From: Erythroxylum novogranatense
Lineage: Eukaryota; Streptophyta; Magnoliopsida; Malpighiales; Erythroxylaceae
Direction: 5' to 3'
Assembly (NCBI GenBank): GCA_029891385.1
Contig: CM057228.1
Location: forward strand, 63,370,523-63,434,522
DNA: 64,000 bases
This document shows, in pieces, positions 11,325 through 23,588 of this stretch. How positions within the stretch are numbered: the first letter of the stretch is position 1; each line of letters opens with the position of its first letter. Made by a program: the position numbers and the translations under genes. The notes under the pieces are model-generated. The model was not told where the DNA came from, made no database searches, and was given only the letters and a program-made list of their open reading frames with translations.

Positions 11325-13515
11325 TTAGGACCGAACCAAACCAATTATGATGTTTTATGTGTTTGTAATTTGATTATGATGTGATACACCATGATGTGAT
11401 GCATTCATATTTATGAAAAATTTGAGAAGTTTGAAAAAAAATATGAGAAAAGTGAGATTATTGTGAAAAGTTTGAAAAATATGAAAAAGGGTTTGAGGAA
11501 ATTGTTTGAAAAATTATAAAGTTTGAAAAATTAGCCTTTTGGCAAAAGTTTATGAAAATTGATTTCGCTTATTATTGATTTATAAATGTGTTATCCACGA
11601 GCTTAGAGCTCACCCCTTTCATCCCCATCTCCGGGTTTGACGGGAGATCGGATGAAAGAATGTGAAGACATCAGTTTTGACATTTGTGTCAGTTAGATTT
11701 TGTGTAATTTGGATCTTTAGTATGAATATGTTTATGGCTTAAGATAAGTTTGGAAAAGTGTCTTTGTGTAAAAAGTCGGGTGTTGTGCATGGTTTTGGAA
11801 TTTGTATATGAGTTTAGTATTGAATTGAGAATTATGGAAGTATTAGATTTAGGTTTGCGTTTTGCTGGTGTTTGGATTCGGACGGGAGAGTCCGATGATT
11901 ACGAGATCTGTTTGGCTTTTAAGTGTATTTCTTTACCCTTGCAGTTTGGGTTAGGATAAAGGCGGTAGATTATCTTTGTCGAAATTTCGGTAAAATTTCG
12001 GTAATATGGGTCTAAAGAAATGAGTTTGAGGATTTATATGATTGTATAAGAAATGATTAAGATGACTTAAGTGAATTGAAATTGGTGAGGATGAGTTTCC
12101 AAAAAGGGAATTGTATTGAATGGTTATGATTTGAATGAGATTGATTAAAGAGAAAAGGAATGAATAAGAAGAAAGAAAAAAAAATTCATACCGGATTTGA
12201 AATGTCGTAAGGTTTCCAATGCGATGAGTTTTCTATGCTTCATGTTTGAAACGGATGTCGGTGTGTGTTTCAGTTTGATTATTTCGATTCGCATTCGATT
12301 CGGAAATTCTGCCTTTCGAGTTTCTCCGCTTTATTATTCGTATTTTTGATGCAAAATTTTTGGAGTATTCGTTTCGCTCCGATGATGCGATTTGTTTTCG
12401 ATTAGCGATTTCTCGCTTTTCGATTCCGATTTTCGTTTTCTGTGCTCCGTTTTTGGTTGGGATCCGGTTCCCGGATCGGGTCCCAACATTTCCGGTTATG
12501 TTGGCCACTTAGATTAACACTTAATCTGAGCAAGTCATGAGCGGTATCTAGCAACACATCATGACCCCCAATTGACCGGAAAGTAATTGGTTTGACGAAT
12601 GAAACTATATTCATCATGAACCATATCACGAACCTTTCCATAGACAATTGCCGTGCAATTCGTCCTTTCACTATGCTATACCCCACTTGGTTATGAGTAT
12701 GGGCAAAGTGTCAACTCTTTACTAGACTGACTATATCAAATCTAGTTCAAGTGATATCAGTTCTTGTCCTGGGACTCATTACTTAATATGTCAATGAAGA
12801 CATTCTTCATGACATATATGCTCGACGAGACTTCCAAGTAATGACCACGACAAGAGGCCATAGGTATCATCTTCTGCTATCACAGAAGTGGTGAATCCTC
12901 TATTGGCTACTCAATTATCTTCGAATACCTCAAGCTGTACCCAATCATCACCCTATGAGCAACCTCTATAAGACAACAAGGAATGGAGTCAAAGCACATA
13001 ATCAGTATCCAAGATATCCTTGAGCACCTTAAGTCTAAGGATACTTGCACCATTCTATGATGAGATTATCGCGACATTAGAATAGGACATCTATGTGACG
13101 ATCTCATAGCGGGTCATCGATGTACTTACTACCTCTAGTAAGCATTCACATCTCAACCCTAAATATCTCATATTTACGACTTACGAGATCCTTGCTTGAT
13201 CAAATCAAGGAGCTTGAGATGTGTTAGTCTCTCGGATTACCGATGTCGATTTGATAATCCTATGACTAGGGATAATTTAGATCTTGACATAATTGCACAT
13301 GATAGGAATCTCGATAGTATGATCACATCACAATTTCCTTCATGCTATGTCATATATCATGGACTTCATTAATTTGCTTATAGATCAATATCTATTCATA
13401 AATAATGAACAACAAATTAATGAAATATGCTCTTTCTTTATTTATTCATAAAGTCTGTACACAACTTTGTACAAAACGTGCTAAAGGCGATTGCCTTTAG
13501 GGCACTACTCTAACA

Positions 13516-14879
13516 TATATCACGTTGTCTCTTTAGTGGCATATTTATACCTGAAATTCATTATTTATTGAAATTTCTAAAAATATAAGAATTTGAATTC
13601 AATATTTTACACAATATATTCAAAAGAAAATAATGTGATTTGTTGAATATCATATTAAAGTACAAACTTTGAATTAGAAGGTTAATAATTGTTACAGTAA
13701 TAGAACAAGAACAATAACAGCTCGTACTCAATAGGACGCAGCGTGACTTTTAACTAGTAGGGAGGTTGTTTGATAAATTCTTACAGATACAACAATAAAT
13801 CAATTTTAAAGTTGAGTCCAGTGTATTATATCGATAAATCACAATGATATAATTATTTTCTTGGATTCCAAGTGACATGAGAGTCGGTAAAGGTAAATAA
13901 ATCCCTAATGTCTGGATTCCTAAGAAGGGTCCTGGCATGTTCAAATGCTCCAATTGAAACAGTGATACTTTTTCCCTCAGGTGTAGGGTTTTTAAAACCT
14001 TATTGCAACAACGTTTCTACATAACTAAACTTGTAGAGAATATAGTGAATGAATCGCCAGATTTAGTATAGAAGACAAACTCTTCAGATGAATTGCCAGT
14101 ATGAAACCGTTTACCTAAAACACAATGAGTATAGAACTTAGATAATGTCATATTAGAAAACCATTAAACTATCCAAAATTGGAGGGACATGTATACATGA
14201 ATGTCGAGAAATGTGGAATTGACGAATTTTCCAAAAGAATCGATTTCCCTAATTCTTTTTGGACCATTGTCACATTTCTCCTGCCTCCATGGGCATACAT
14301 GTCATCTTTGAGATTCAAGGAAGCTTAAAACAACAAGTAATATATATCATCAAATGTGAATATATATAATAGCTTCGTATAAGGAAATGAAATGCACATA
14401 ATAAGGAAAGTGACGTTGTTCAGATGATACTAAACACCTTAAAGCAAAAGATAGGCCATGGAAGGCAAACGATCATTAATGTATGAAGTGAAGATTTTTC
14501 TTGTATTTTTTATTCCTTCAGTAGGGACAATTTTACTACATTCCTCCCAATAGAATGAATTACTACCATCCATAACTAGTCGCCATGTCGACATTCCTTG
14601 ATTAAGAATATGAATTAAATACTTTGCATAATATACTGAAAAGGAAATAATTGATTTGTTGAATAAAATATTCAATTACAAACACAAATTAATTGGTATC
14701 ACAACTTAATTGTAAATTACAATCATCTTCTTTTTCTGAAGAATAAAATCAAACTCTGGTTTTTCTTCAGATCTCTGGCCCTCGTTATCCTTTCCAAAAA
14801 AATTTCAACATATTCGTTAGATGGATCGTTCAAAGGTTCATTATCATCATATGTGATAAAGGTATTTATAAAATAAACA
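13516..14879. other. Non-coding stretch, with one diverged direct repeat
   Basis: No recognisable protein. About 85 bases at 13585-13690 (GATTTGTTGAATATCATATT) align with 14605-14695 (GATTTGTTGAATAAAATATT) in the same orientation. Because it lies downstream of the CACTA-2 transposase relic on that element's strand, it may be the decayed 3' part of CACTA-2, but I see no terminus. Confidence 0.5.
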
Positions 14880-16270
14880 TCTTCCTGAAACACTTCACTT
14901 TCAATTCTCTATTATCCTTTTCCATGTGATTCAAAAACAACTCTAGGTTTAACTTTACAAACCACCAACTAATTTGACTTATCTCATCGTAAGTTGAAAA
15001 AAGGGACTTAAGACACCTGTTTCTCTTACATTGCCAACACGAAAGGTTCAAATTGTCTCAATCTAACATTTGGAGTCAAGTCAAATCAGTCACACTTAAA
15101 TATCACACATCGCTTTATTAGCAATGTAGGGTACTCAACTTTAAGTATGTCAATAATTTTACCATAGTAATCCATCAATTCACCCTGTATGTAAACTCCA
15201 CTATTTATTGTTGCTATGCTATGACCATGATATTTTGTACAAAAATTGTATCCATTAACGAAATACACTGAATACAATTTTACAGTTCGCAATGATCCGT
15301 TTGTAAGATCACATATGAACTTGTTTTTTTATTGGATATGCTAAGGCCTACATAAAAGAAATTATCATATCAAAGAATGTAATGTCATTCAAACATTTAA
15401 AGATTATAATTCAATCATTTGAATATTTGTAAGTGAAAACTTACATATCTCTCGAACCATCGAGTAAAATATCTTCCATATTCTTTATTTATATCATATT
15501 GTATTTTCTTCAACATTATCTCGCGTAACAATTCCTTGCATAATCTAAAAAGATTATTATGTATTTCAGTTATGAACAACATAAAATTTGAAAACAAAAA
15601 TAATCATTTTCAACTTACTGCACAAAAGGTTGAAGCTCTTAACAGTCCAATAAAATGTAACTTTGGGCAGCCTCAATTTCTTCTTCTATTAATATTCTTC
15701 TTGTTGAAAATCCATACGTTCGTCCAGGATATATGAAAATAGATAAGTTACTATCAACATCACTAGTTGCTCCCTTATCGTCATGACGAGGAACTTTTCT
15801 TTCTTTTGTGTGAACATGTGGCTCAAAATAATATGAAAAAAATGTACTAGCTTCCTCCACTAAATAAACATTACATATTAAACCTTCAACTCTACCCTTG
15901 TTTTTGATATTTTTCTTCAAATGATGTAAATACCTATATTACAGAATATGGTTATTACAATTTAATAGTTAAAACATGTTATTACTTCAATTACAATAAT
16001 TTGAATTTGAATTACCTCTCAAACGGATACATCCATCGATATTGAACTGGGTTGGCTAGTTTTACATCATGTGCTAAATGCACAGGTAGATGCTCCATAC
16101 AGTTAAAGAAGCTTGGACGAAAATTCCCTTCTAACTTGTACAAAATAACTAGAATTTTCCTTTCTAGTTTTTCCATTTCAGCCAACTTGATTTCAAATTA
16201 TGTTAAACTTTTGAAAAATAAACTTATTTCTATTATTACTTCACAAATAATTCAAGAATAACCCATAATA
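14880..16270 (-). pseudogene. CACTA-2 transposase relic (DUF4218 and DUF4216 parts of a TNP2 gene)
   Basis: Exons can be followed by splice signals on the minus strand. Exon one ends at 16016 with HLPVHLAHDVKL and YRWMYPFER. An 82-bp GT-AG intron (16015-15934) rejoins exactly to give the canonical ERYLHHLKK. Exon two (15933-15619) has NKGRVEG, SYYFEPHV and LLDC. A short exon (15534-15445) has YGRYFTRWFERY. A DUF4216 exon (about 15325 to 14880) has VYFVNGYNFCTK, INSGVYIQG, YYGKIIDILKVEYP and FKCD. Damage: a stop in place of a glutamate after LLDC, a stop in place of the tryptophan after KCD, and frameshifts beyond. The TNP2 catalytic region itself is absent. It is a different copy from CACTA-1, whose matching regions are 40000-40800 and 45279-45980. 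Confidence 0.88.
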
Positions 16271-16879
16271 GGGATCTAGAAACCTATAATCATCTTAAAC
16301 TTCTTAGAAATCCAAATCTACATTCAACACATTGAAAGAAATACAAACTAGTTAGAGTCTTGATCTGAAAATTTGAAATTTCTTTGAGACTCTTTTTGGT
16401 GTCTGTTCCTTGATTTTCTAACTTTGTGCGGTTCTAAAAATATCCTCAAACCTCAAAACTTTGAAAAAAAACTCATGCCTGGAAACACTCATGGCAAGAT
16501 CATACCTAATGTGACTGATTCGTCTCTAGCATGATCGTGCTTCGTGCCAAAGAGCCATGCAATGTGATTAAGCTTTTCCATACACAATCATTTCTCCATG
16601 CAGGGCCATGCCTTCTTGCATGTATCCAAATCTTCTCTATTCTTCAATTTCCTATTTCCAAACAATCACAAACATATCAAATAACTTTTGAAACATAAAA
16701 GTAAGATCCAATTTTTGCTATAAACCAAAAAAACCATTTAGAATAATACAAACACTAACAAAAACACAAATTTAAATTTAAATTTTTACACATAATAATC
16801 CTCTAAGAAACACTTAAACACACACTTAGAAACCTAAAAAAAATATGATAATCTACACCTATGCTTAAGCTAATAACAA
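16271..16879. other. No recognisable feature
   Basis: AT-rich sequence with short homopolymers and no credible coding frame, repeat end or RNA gene that I can see. Confidence 0.5.
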
Positions 16880-18440
16880 GTTTTTTTCATCGTAAATGTA
16901 AGGAAACTATATTAATAATTTGACTTTTATAGATGATCTCATTTTATTCTATAGAGTTGACCCTTATTCTCAAAGAATTATGATGAGAACTCTAAACTTA
17001 TTCTCTAATTTATCTAGCTTGAGAGTCAATGCTTAAAAGAGCATAAATGTACATATCTACTGATGTCCAAAACTTGATGAGCTAAGCTCCATTTCAAGTT
17101 TATCGATTCACTATGGTCTTTTCAAATATTGAGTAATGCCTACATTTTCCGAAAATCTAAAATTAGTGGAATACATTTCCTTATTTGCAGTTGTTAAAAA
17201 AAGATTAATGCTTGGCATAATAGGTTCTTATCAAATTCAAGAAGGTTATAACTTATTTCTTCAATTTTGAGAAGCATACATGTCAAGTGGAGTGCATACC
17301 TCTTCCTACTTAGGTAAATAATCAAAGAGGTTGAAAGATGTACTAAAAAATTCTTATGGTTGGGAAAAGTTGAGGTATCTAAAGAAGCTAATATCAAATG
17401 GAACTAGCTATATATCTTTCTAAAAAAAGAAGAGGGCCTCAGGCTACCTTCAATTTAGGTAATGCAATATGTGCTATTAACTAAAAGGATCTAGAGACTC
17501 TTCAATAATAAGGTGAGTTTATGGACAAAGTTGATGCATGAATGTTATTTCAATAACTTTAGCTTCTGGCATCTACAAATCAATAGAGATCTTTCCTAGA
17601 GTCTGATACAGATGCTAAGAATGAGGGATTAGATCCTTCCATTCTTTAAATGTCAACTTGTAAATGGCACCAACACTTGGTTCCGGTATGATAACTAGAC
17701 TAGGATAAGACCTTTGTATAGGAGGGAAAACCTATCTTTCATAATATCAAGGTAAGTGCTATTATGGCTAAAGGGAATTGGGCCTGCAGTTTCAAGGGCT
17801 TGTATAGTATTGTAGGGTATCTTCCCTTTTATAACCCTAATCCCCTAAAGAAGATAGGGTTATTTGGATGAGAATGCTTCACTAGGGTTCAAAAATGAAT
17901 CCTATTTCCGTATTTTTAGAGCTCACTCACCAAAGGTCTTCTGGTTTGAATTAATTTGGGCTAGGACTCTAATCCATAAAGCTTTCATCATCAACTGGTT
18001 AGCTATTAGACATAGACTAAAGATCAAAGATAGATGCTCTAGTAATCAGGATCATCTTTGCCTCTTTTGTAAGTCCTCTTTTGAAACTACATCTCACTTA
18101 CTTTTCTAATGCAGCCTACTCCCAAGTTTTATGGTCAAGAATCTAGCAACCATTCATTAGATTAGATAAATCTTGATGGTTCACAAACCCTATAAAGGTA
18201 CAAGCATACGCATTAAGATCAACTAAAACTAGAGCCTGTTGTGACTTTTGCCCCGAGTGTATGATGTCGGCTAATATAGGAATCTAATATGGATGATGTT
18301 GCTAATTGAAATTTTGTCCACACTTGGTAGTGCTGTATGTGCTGATGTTGCTAATTGTATCTTTGTCCACACCTTGTAAGCTTGTATAAGCCTTGTTTAT
18401 ATTAATAACGTTCTTTCCATTTCCAAAAAAATAAAAAATG
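16880..18440 (+). pseudogene. 5'-truncated L1-type LINE (end of reverse transcriptase and zf-RVT domain)
   Basis: With stops and shifts ignored, the order is FHRKCKETIL, the RT active-site block FIDDLILFYR (16928-16957), FSNLSSLRVNA, then WHNRFL, LISSIL and KKFLWLGK near 17180-17370. The zf-RVT domain lies at 17864-18109 (SPKVFWFELIWARTLIHKAF, LCLFCKSSFETTSHLLF). This is the order at the C-terminal end of plant L1 ORF2. The endonuclease and the first half of RT are missing, as expected of 5'-truncated copies. It ends near the A-rich stretch at 18424-18438. Many stops show that it is dead. Confidence 0.85.
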
Positions 18441-19221
18441 AAATTGGTGAAAACAAATTAAAGTAGAAAATTGAGAGTACAGATAAGAAGTGATATTCTC
18501 CTATATCAAGATGATTTGTAATAACTAGTTAATCTAAAATATTCTCCAAAAAAGATGATTTGTAATAACTAATCTAAAATATTCTCCAAAAACCATTTTT
18601 ATCTTGACTCTTACTTCTAACATTGTTGATCAATATAAAGAGAAAAGAATTACTAAAACTATTGTATATCTCGAAAACTATTTGCTGTTCTTAATATTTG
18701 TTGTTCTCGTCTTTTCTTTTCACTTCAATAAAGTCTCTTCTTAATAGGAATTTCCTTCCCTGTTCCAAGAATATTTAACAACCGAAGCTACCTGATGAAC
18801 AGGAAACAGTATCAGCTAACTAATTTTGGATTGGCCTTAGGGGTGATCCTAAAGAACTTTTATTTCCCATTTACTAACCCTTAATTTAATGGAAGTCTAA
18901 GGATCACATTAAGTTATGAGACAAATCTTTCCGAAATAATTGCAGGCAGACAAGAGTGATAATGCTACTGTACCTACGACTTGCCTCATGGAAAGTCATG
19001 TTTGTACCAGAAAAACAAAGTATTTCTATTTGTATTTGGTATCGCTTCTCCGTGGGCACATTAATGTCTAATTGAACAAAACCAAACATCCTTCCGTTTC
19101 CTACTACCTGTATCAGTTATAAATTCACTGCATTAAAAACTCCAGTTTTGTCTCATTGGGCTTTTTCACGATTCTTGTACCTTCTTAAATTAATACTCCA
19201 ACTTCCTTTCTTGTTGGGTGG
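18441..19221. other. Upstream region of MIR171; no protein gene seen
   Basis: It contains a near-perfect tandem duplication at 18496-18595 (GATGATTTGTAATAACTA-type units). The rest is single-copy-looking sequence that may include the promoter of the MIR171 transcript. I cannot place a TATA box with confidence. Confidence 0.45.
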
Positions 19222-19476
19222 TTGGAGATGTTAATGCGACTTCTTCAATGCTTCCACCATCTGCCATCTCTTTTTGTTTCTCTCTACTTAGTTTTTACCT
19301 TCTTAAAGAAGCACGTTGGTGCCTTCGGTTGTGCATTACATGACACCCTAGACCCAAACTTTTTCTTCTCTTTCTGCTCTCATCTTCTTCACGGTGAAAT
19401 ATACCTGTCGTACTCTTTTGATCTGCATGTTCTGTGTCTAGTGAGCTTACGTACACGAACTCAACTAAAGAATTAG
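19222..19476 (+). other. Small ORF upstream of the MIR171 hairpin (unproven)
   Basis: An 84-codon frame starting MEMLMRLLQCFHHLPSLF, with a second ATG three codons in. It is hydrophobic and cysteine-rich and resembles no family I know. Its only interest is position: it would lie in the 5' part of the primary MIR171 transcript, where miRNA-encoded peptides have been reported for some plant miRNA genes. Chance ORFs of this size are common here. Confidence 0.2.
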
Positions 19477-19630
19477 AGGTTCTTTTTCAAGTTTCTCTAC
19501 TAGATATGCCTTCTTTTTTGGTTCACTTGCTTTCTGATAACTTTTTGGTTTGTTTTGTAGGAGAAAGTCGTTGACAAGATGCTGAAGCCAAGCATTGCAG
19601 GGGTTTAAGAGTGGATCATCAGTCCTATAA

Positions 19631-19716
19631 CGGGATATTGGTCCGGTTCAATAAGAAAACAGTGTTCAGATATCTTTTGGGCTCTGTTTTTTGATTGAGC
19701 CGTGCCAATATCACGT
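19631..19716 (+). ncRNA. MIR171: MIR171 precursor hairpin
   Basis: The 3' arm contains TTGAGCCGTGCCAATATCAC (first 20 of the 21-nt miR171b-type mature sequence, 19695-19715). The alternative register TGATTGAGCCGTGCCAATAT starts at 19692. The 5' arm carries the star strand GATATTGGTCCGGTTCAATA (19634-19653). Over 32 positions from CGGGATATTGG to the loop, the arms pair with about four mismatches plus two G-U pairs, around a roughly 20-base loop, as in known MIR171 genes. The hairpin lies inside a possible exon, 19561-19754: a TTTTGTAG acceptor ends at 19560 and a GT donor follows at 19755. miR171 cuts mRNAs of GRAS-family HAM/SCL6 regulators that control meristem maintenance and phase change. 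Which miR171 family member this is cannot be settled here. Confidence 0.95.
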
Positions 19717-19754
19717 ACTGCTTGAATACACCATTTTGTAGCGTTCAATCTCAG

Positions 19755-21279
19755 GTAATCTTTCAGTATCTATCTGGTATGTAAGAAGGTGAGCCCTAGA
19801 TGACATAACCATCATCTATCTTACAACTGTCAGAAATCCAACATTTATCCCCCCGTAGTCAGCTTCCGTGAAATTCTCACCTTTCCTGAATTAAGCCTTT
19901 CACTGTTGACTATATTTATTTGCTATAGTTTTTTCTTTCTTTTTATTTTCTTCTGGTATCACTTTCACCAAAGAGTTTTGCATTCTTCGAGGCACGTTAC
20001 AAGAGAGCAGGATACAGAAATTTTCAGCTTGTTAGTTTTCGAACTTGAAAGCTTACTGCTGACTGATGAATTCTTCTCAAGTGATAAACATCTCTGACAA
20101 TGTCGGAAGGCCAGACACAACTTTGTAATTTCCATACAAGTATAAGATGTGGTTTTTCATGCCGAAGTTGCGACTCGATCGCTTACTTAATGAATGTAGC
20201 TATTCATCTAGACCGTCAATTTTCTTTCTTTGCTCTTGCAGGCACTGATTTTTACTCTTCGTACAGATTGCTAAACGTAAACTTTAGGCCGCTTGTAAGT
20301 CAGAAACCAGTAACTTGGAGGGGAAAACGAAGCCATAATATAGGCCGTCAAAGGAAAAAGTAAAAGAACTACCCTGGCAACAATATCAGAAGCATTGTTT
20401 TTAAAACGGCGGGTCTTAGATTCTCTTAATTATTATGGTCCCAAGCAAGGACTGTTGAGGAAGCTAGGAAATGAATTAAATCTTTATATCTAACGTTCTT
20501 CATCTTCATGGCCCTTTATGTCATTCCGTCCTTTTCATTCAAGTCCTAGCCTGGTAGTCGATCTGACGTTCTTTTTACAACTAAAATATCTGAATCTGAT
20601 ACATGTAAGAACAAAGAGATCCAAGTCTTAGTAGCTTTGTTAAATATTGATCCATCCGAAAATAGATTCTATATCTCGTAAGCAAGTCAATTTTGTATCT
20701 TTAAATTCTCGGTTCACGGCCAGGAATATATGAAAGGAAGTTGGGAAAGGACTGAGGATGCTGATGGATTTGTGGGTGAAGCTTCAAAGATTGGAAATGC
20801 CCCCCTTTTTTTTTTTCCTCCCTGGTCAAAGGACCCCTTTCCCTACCCTATTCGTGTGATTACAATATCTGATTTCTTTGAGCTGAGTTAGGAGGTTGCG
20901 ATCCACAAAGCACTGTCACCTTCCCCACACCGCCAATGGACCTCCTTTATCCTATCAGACTTTGCCAGCCTGAGCCTTCTGTTCACACTCGGCGTCGGTA
21001 AGTAAACATTAAGGATCAATAGCCAACAATGATTAAATCCAACTTGCGCTCAAAGATGAGGCATTAAGGTTTATGGTCTCACTAGTTAGATGTCTATATC
21101 ATCATACAACCTGAATAAGCATAAAACACCTGTTACTTTTCCCTTTAAATGGTAAACTTTTGTAGCTGGAAATAGTTTGGATCCTAATGAGTCTACTGAA
21201 CCTTTAGGATTAAGGCAATAATGGACCCTATCTAAGGAATCATCAAAAGATATTGAATTACCCATTAACAGGGACGAAT
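19755..21279. other. Downstream of MIR171; no coding gene recognised
   Basis: Probably the 3' part of the MIR171 transcript followed by spacer. Short frames at 19906-20097 and 20100-20363 show no recognisable domain. A small inverted pair TAGATGA/TCATCTA lies at 19797-19818. A T-run is present near 20806-20818. Confidence 0.45.
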
Positions 21280-22141
21280 CTAATGAGCCAAGATCCCAAC
21301 GAGACATCCTCGTTGCCATACTTGTGCAGAACATGCCTGATATGAGAGCATAATAACCATCACAATAGCTACTATATAAAACCAAAAAGGGCATAATAAC
21401 TGCAACCAACTGGTTTATTGATGTACAAATGAAGCCAAATCTGTTGAAATGGCATATAACTGTCCAGTGGCATGATCAAAGTATTTATTTCCTGTCTCCC
21501 CAAATTTCCAATATAATGTCTCTCTTCCCTGTTCAACGACATGATCATTTATCCAAGTCTCCCAGAATTTTTCACTTACTTCTGATTGGGGACAGGACCA
21601 GCTTTCATGCCCTTGATTTCTTTTGGATGGCTCACTAGAGTTTCCCCAAGTGTTGCTGCAAGAAGGAAGAGCTTTATTTTCAGCTGAAGTAATATCACGA
21701 GCCAAGGAGAGTTGCACCCTCAGATCACCATCTTATGATCCATCATTTAAGTTCACATAATAAGAAAAAATGCAAAATAATCACCTTCAAGTTATACAAA
21801 GAAATGGTACAAAAAAGAGTGAGTCTACCTATGTTTACATGAGCAATTTCGTCAACTTTGTCACAGAAATCGACTTCCCAAAAAAAATAAAGAACAGCCG
21901 TAGCAAAGTTATATCTTCGTCTTCGCAGACAATTGAAGGTATCCTTTGACATGATCCTGCTCATAGCAGCAAAAGCATGATGTAAATACAACTCTATACG
22001 CATCTAAGAACAGAACTTCCTTGGAATTGGTATATCATTCCTGCAGTAGAAGCACACAAAAGCATTACCAGCCTCAAGATATGTTTTCTGTCCTCTGCTT
22101 CAACAACTCTATCTAACATACCTCCTGACGTGGGCACTGTA
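21280..22141 (-). pseudogene. Beta-1,3-galactosyltransferase (GT31, B3GALT-like) pseudogene
   Basis: Four exon pieces in the correct order match plant B3GALT proteins. 22141-22069: SGGMLDRVVEAEDRKH. 21956-21829: DHVKGYLQLSAKTKI, then ATAVLYFFWEVDF and VDEIAHVNIG. About 21740-21411: [36 protein letters not shown] and SINQ. 21336-21280: HVLHKYGNEDVSLGSWLI. GT-AG introns join three of them, and the 74-bp intron 21410-21337 restores NQHVLHKY exactly. Live enzymes add galactose to glycoproteins in the Golgi and use a VDDDVHVN metal site; here it reads VDEIAHVN, so the aspartate cluster is lost. Frameshifts occur after KTKI and before SINQ. The N-terminal membrane anchor and everything after SWLI are missing. 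Confidence 0.88.
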
Positions 22142-23588
22142 GAGTACAAATAAGCTAATGAGATTAGATGCAAAATAATATATTAATCGGTTGTCAGAAT
22201 TAAAAATCATTACATTAGCATATATTAATCAGTTGTAATTCCACCCCAGATTATGACCACTAAGTTTGAATAATTTCATGTATAACAGGACTCAACGAAA
22301 ATTAATTGGTTTAGGTTTAACAAATAAAGTGATAAAGTAGTGGTTTTGTCTATTTAAGGATAAAGTAGAATGATATTCATAATATGAAGAGATTATTTGA
22401 ATATTACATGCCGTCAAGATCAAATTTAAATTTTTGTGAGAAATCTTAAGTACAGTCTGCTCACTTAATTATAGTGATACCTCTTGGCAGCAAAGTATAG
22501 TTGTATGACAGATCAAACTTATCAGCCTTATTAACCAAAAGGAAAGTGCGGTGGTCATAATGGACAAGGAGGCGAAATAGAGTGACTGTTGAGCTCTATG
22601 ACCCTGATCAATATCGTGAATATTGTAACGGATTTAGTATTGGATTAAATTTTATTACGGTATTATATCAGTATTGATTAATATTGGGTATCATTTAAGG
22701 TAATTTTTTAAATATATAAAATAGTCTTTAAATTTTTTAAAAATTGCAAAATAGTTTATTGTCATATTGCATAGTTGTGGTATATATTTTCAACCTTATC
22801 TTCAAAATTATAATAATAAAAATGATCACAATTAATATAAAATAATAATAATTTTCAATATTTCACCAATAAATAATAACTACAATTTTAACGAAAAAGA
22901 TTGTCATCATTATACAAATATAAAATTAGAAACATTACAAAGTATTTAAAATATTACAATAAGTATTTAAAATATTACAATTTTAATTTTAATTTTAATT
23001 ATATAATAAATAATAATTACATCAAAACATTCAATAAAAGAACAATAAATATTCTTAACCCTTAAATTATTACAATTTACAACAAAAGTTCGTGATAAGG
23101 AAACAACTAAGTAGAATTGGAACATGAATCAAAACATATATTATTTAATTTACTATCAATTAAATATGTTATATATTATTTAATTTAGTATCAATTAAAT
23201 ATGTTATATATTTAATTAATTACAATTAATTATTACTAAAATTATAAATATCTTAATTTAATTTATAAAATTAATTTAATAATTAATTATAAATATAATT
23301 CAATTTAAAATATTTTTAAAATGTATAAATTTCAAATAAAATTTCATTTAATAATTAAAATAGATAAAATAAATATCAATTTATAAATAATAATTTTAAA
23401 TTATTTATTTTAAAAATAAAATATTTTATTAATACTTTATTAATAAATATTATATAAAAGATTAAAATAAATTTAAATAAAATAGTTATTTTAAGTTTAC
23501 TTTAATGTATAATTATTATTACTAATAAAATAATTATTTTATTTTAAAATTAAAAAATCACAATAAAAGTTTAATTAGGGAGAGAGAG
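22142..23588. other. AT-rich intergenic DNA
   Basis: Very AT-rich, especially from 22700. A 37-bp unit around TATTATTTAATTTACTATCA is duplicated in tandem at about 23136-23212. No coding frame or terminal repeat was recognised. The stretch ends in GAGAG, the duplication beside the element at 23589. Confidence 0.6.

Larger units (their letters stand above)
8062..12488 (+). mobile_element. Solo LTR, 4.43 kb, LARD/giant-LTR family, nested in Copia-1
   Basis: It starts TGTTGGACCCCGATC and ends GGTCCCAACA, with flanking 5-bp duplications TTCCC (8057-8061) and TTTCC (12489-12493) that differ by one base. The body matches, in opposite orientation, the LTRs of the element at 23589-30905, including the 11231-11324 repeat pair and the block at 11599-11635. 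No coding region, primer site or second LTR is present, so this is a solo LTR left by recombination. It is about 0.7 kb longer than the 23589 LTR, mostly because of the 10150-10675 repeats. Short frames inside it (for example 8924-9157, 11750-11959) have no recognisable protein content. Confidence 0.9.
1..13515 (-). mobile_element. Copia-1, Ty1/copia LTR retrotransposon (degenerate, continues left of window)
   Basis: Read on the minus strand the order is 5' LTR (13515 down to 7221), primer binding site, leader, gag, zinc knuckle/protease, integrase, reverse transcriptase, RNase H, polypurine tract and 3' LTR (1181 to the window edge). Integrase ahead of reverse transcriptase is the copia signature. 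Every coding part is broken by stops or frameshifts, so no working polyprotein remains. Over 1-70 against 7911-7980 the two LTRs differ at about one base in fourteen, mostly C/T and G/A changes, which points to an old insertion. The bases just outside the 5' LTR are TATAT; the partner duplication would lie beyond the left edge, because the 3' LTR is about 0.68 kb short of the full 1.86 kb. Confidence 0.93.
7221..13515 (-). repeat. Copia-1 5' LTR, split by a nested solo LTR
   Basis: The LTR runs from TGTTAGAG (13515) to TTCCTACA (7221) on the minus strand, interrupted by 8062-12488. Removing the insert and one copy of its duplication leaves about 1.86 kb. The break falls in GGTTCCC/GGTTATG, which is uninterrupted in the other LTR at about 147-158. 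Near 7770-7820 there is an inverted TTAATTAATTAATT repeat next to a TATATATA stretch, at the place where Copia-2 has its TATA box. Confidence 0.92.

Noticed and set aside
13501..13515. CACTACT beside the CACTA-2 relic, as a possible CACTA terminus
   Set aside because: It is the start of the Copia-1 LTR (AGTAGTGCCC on the minus strand) and is present in every copia LTR here.
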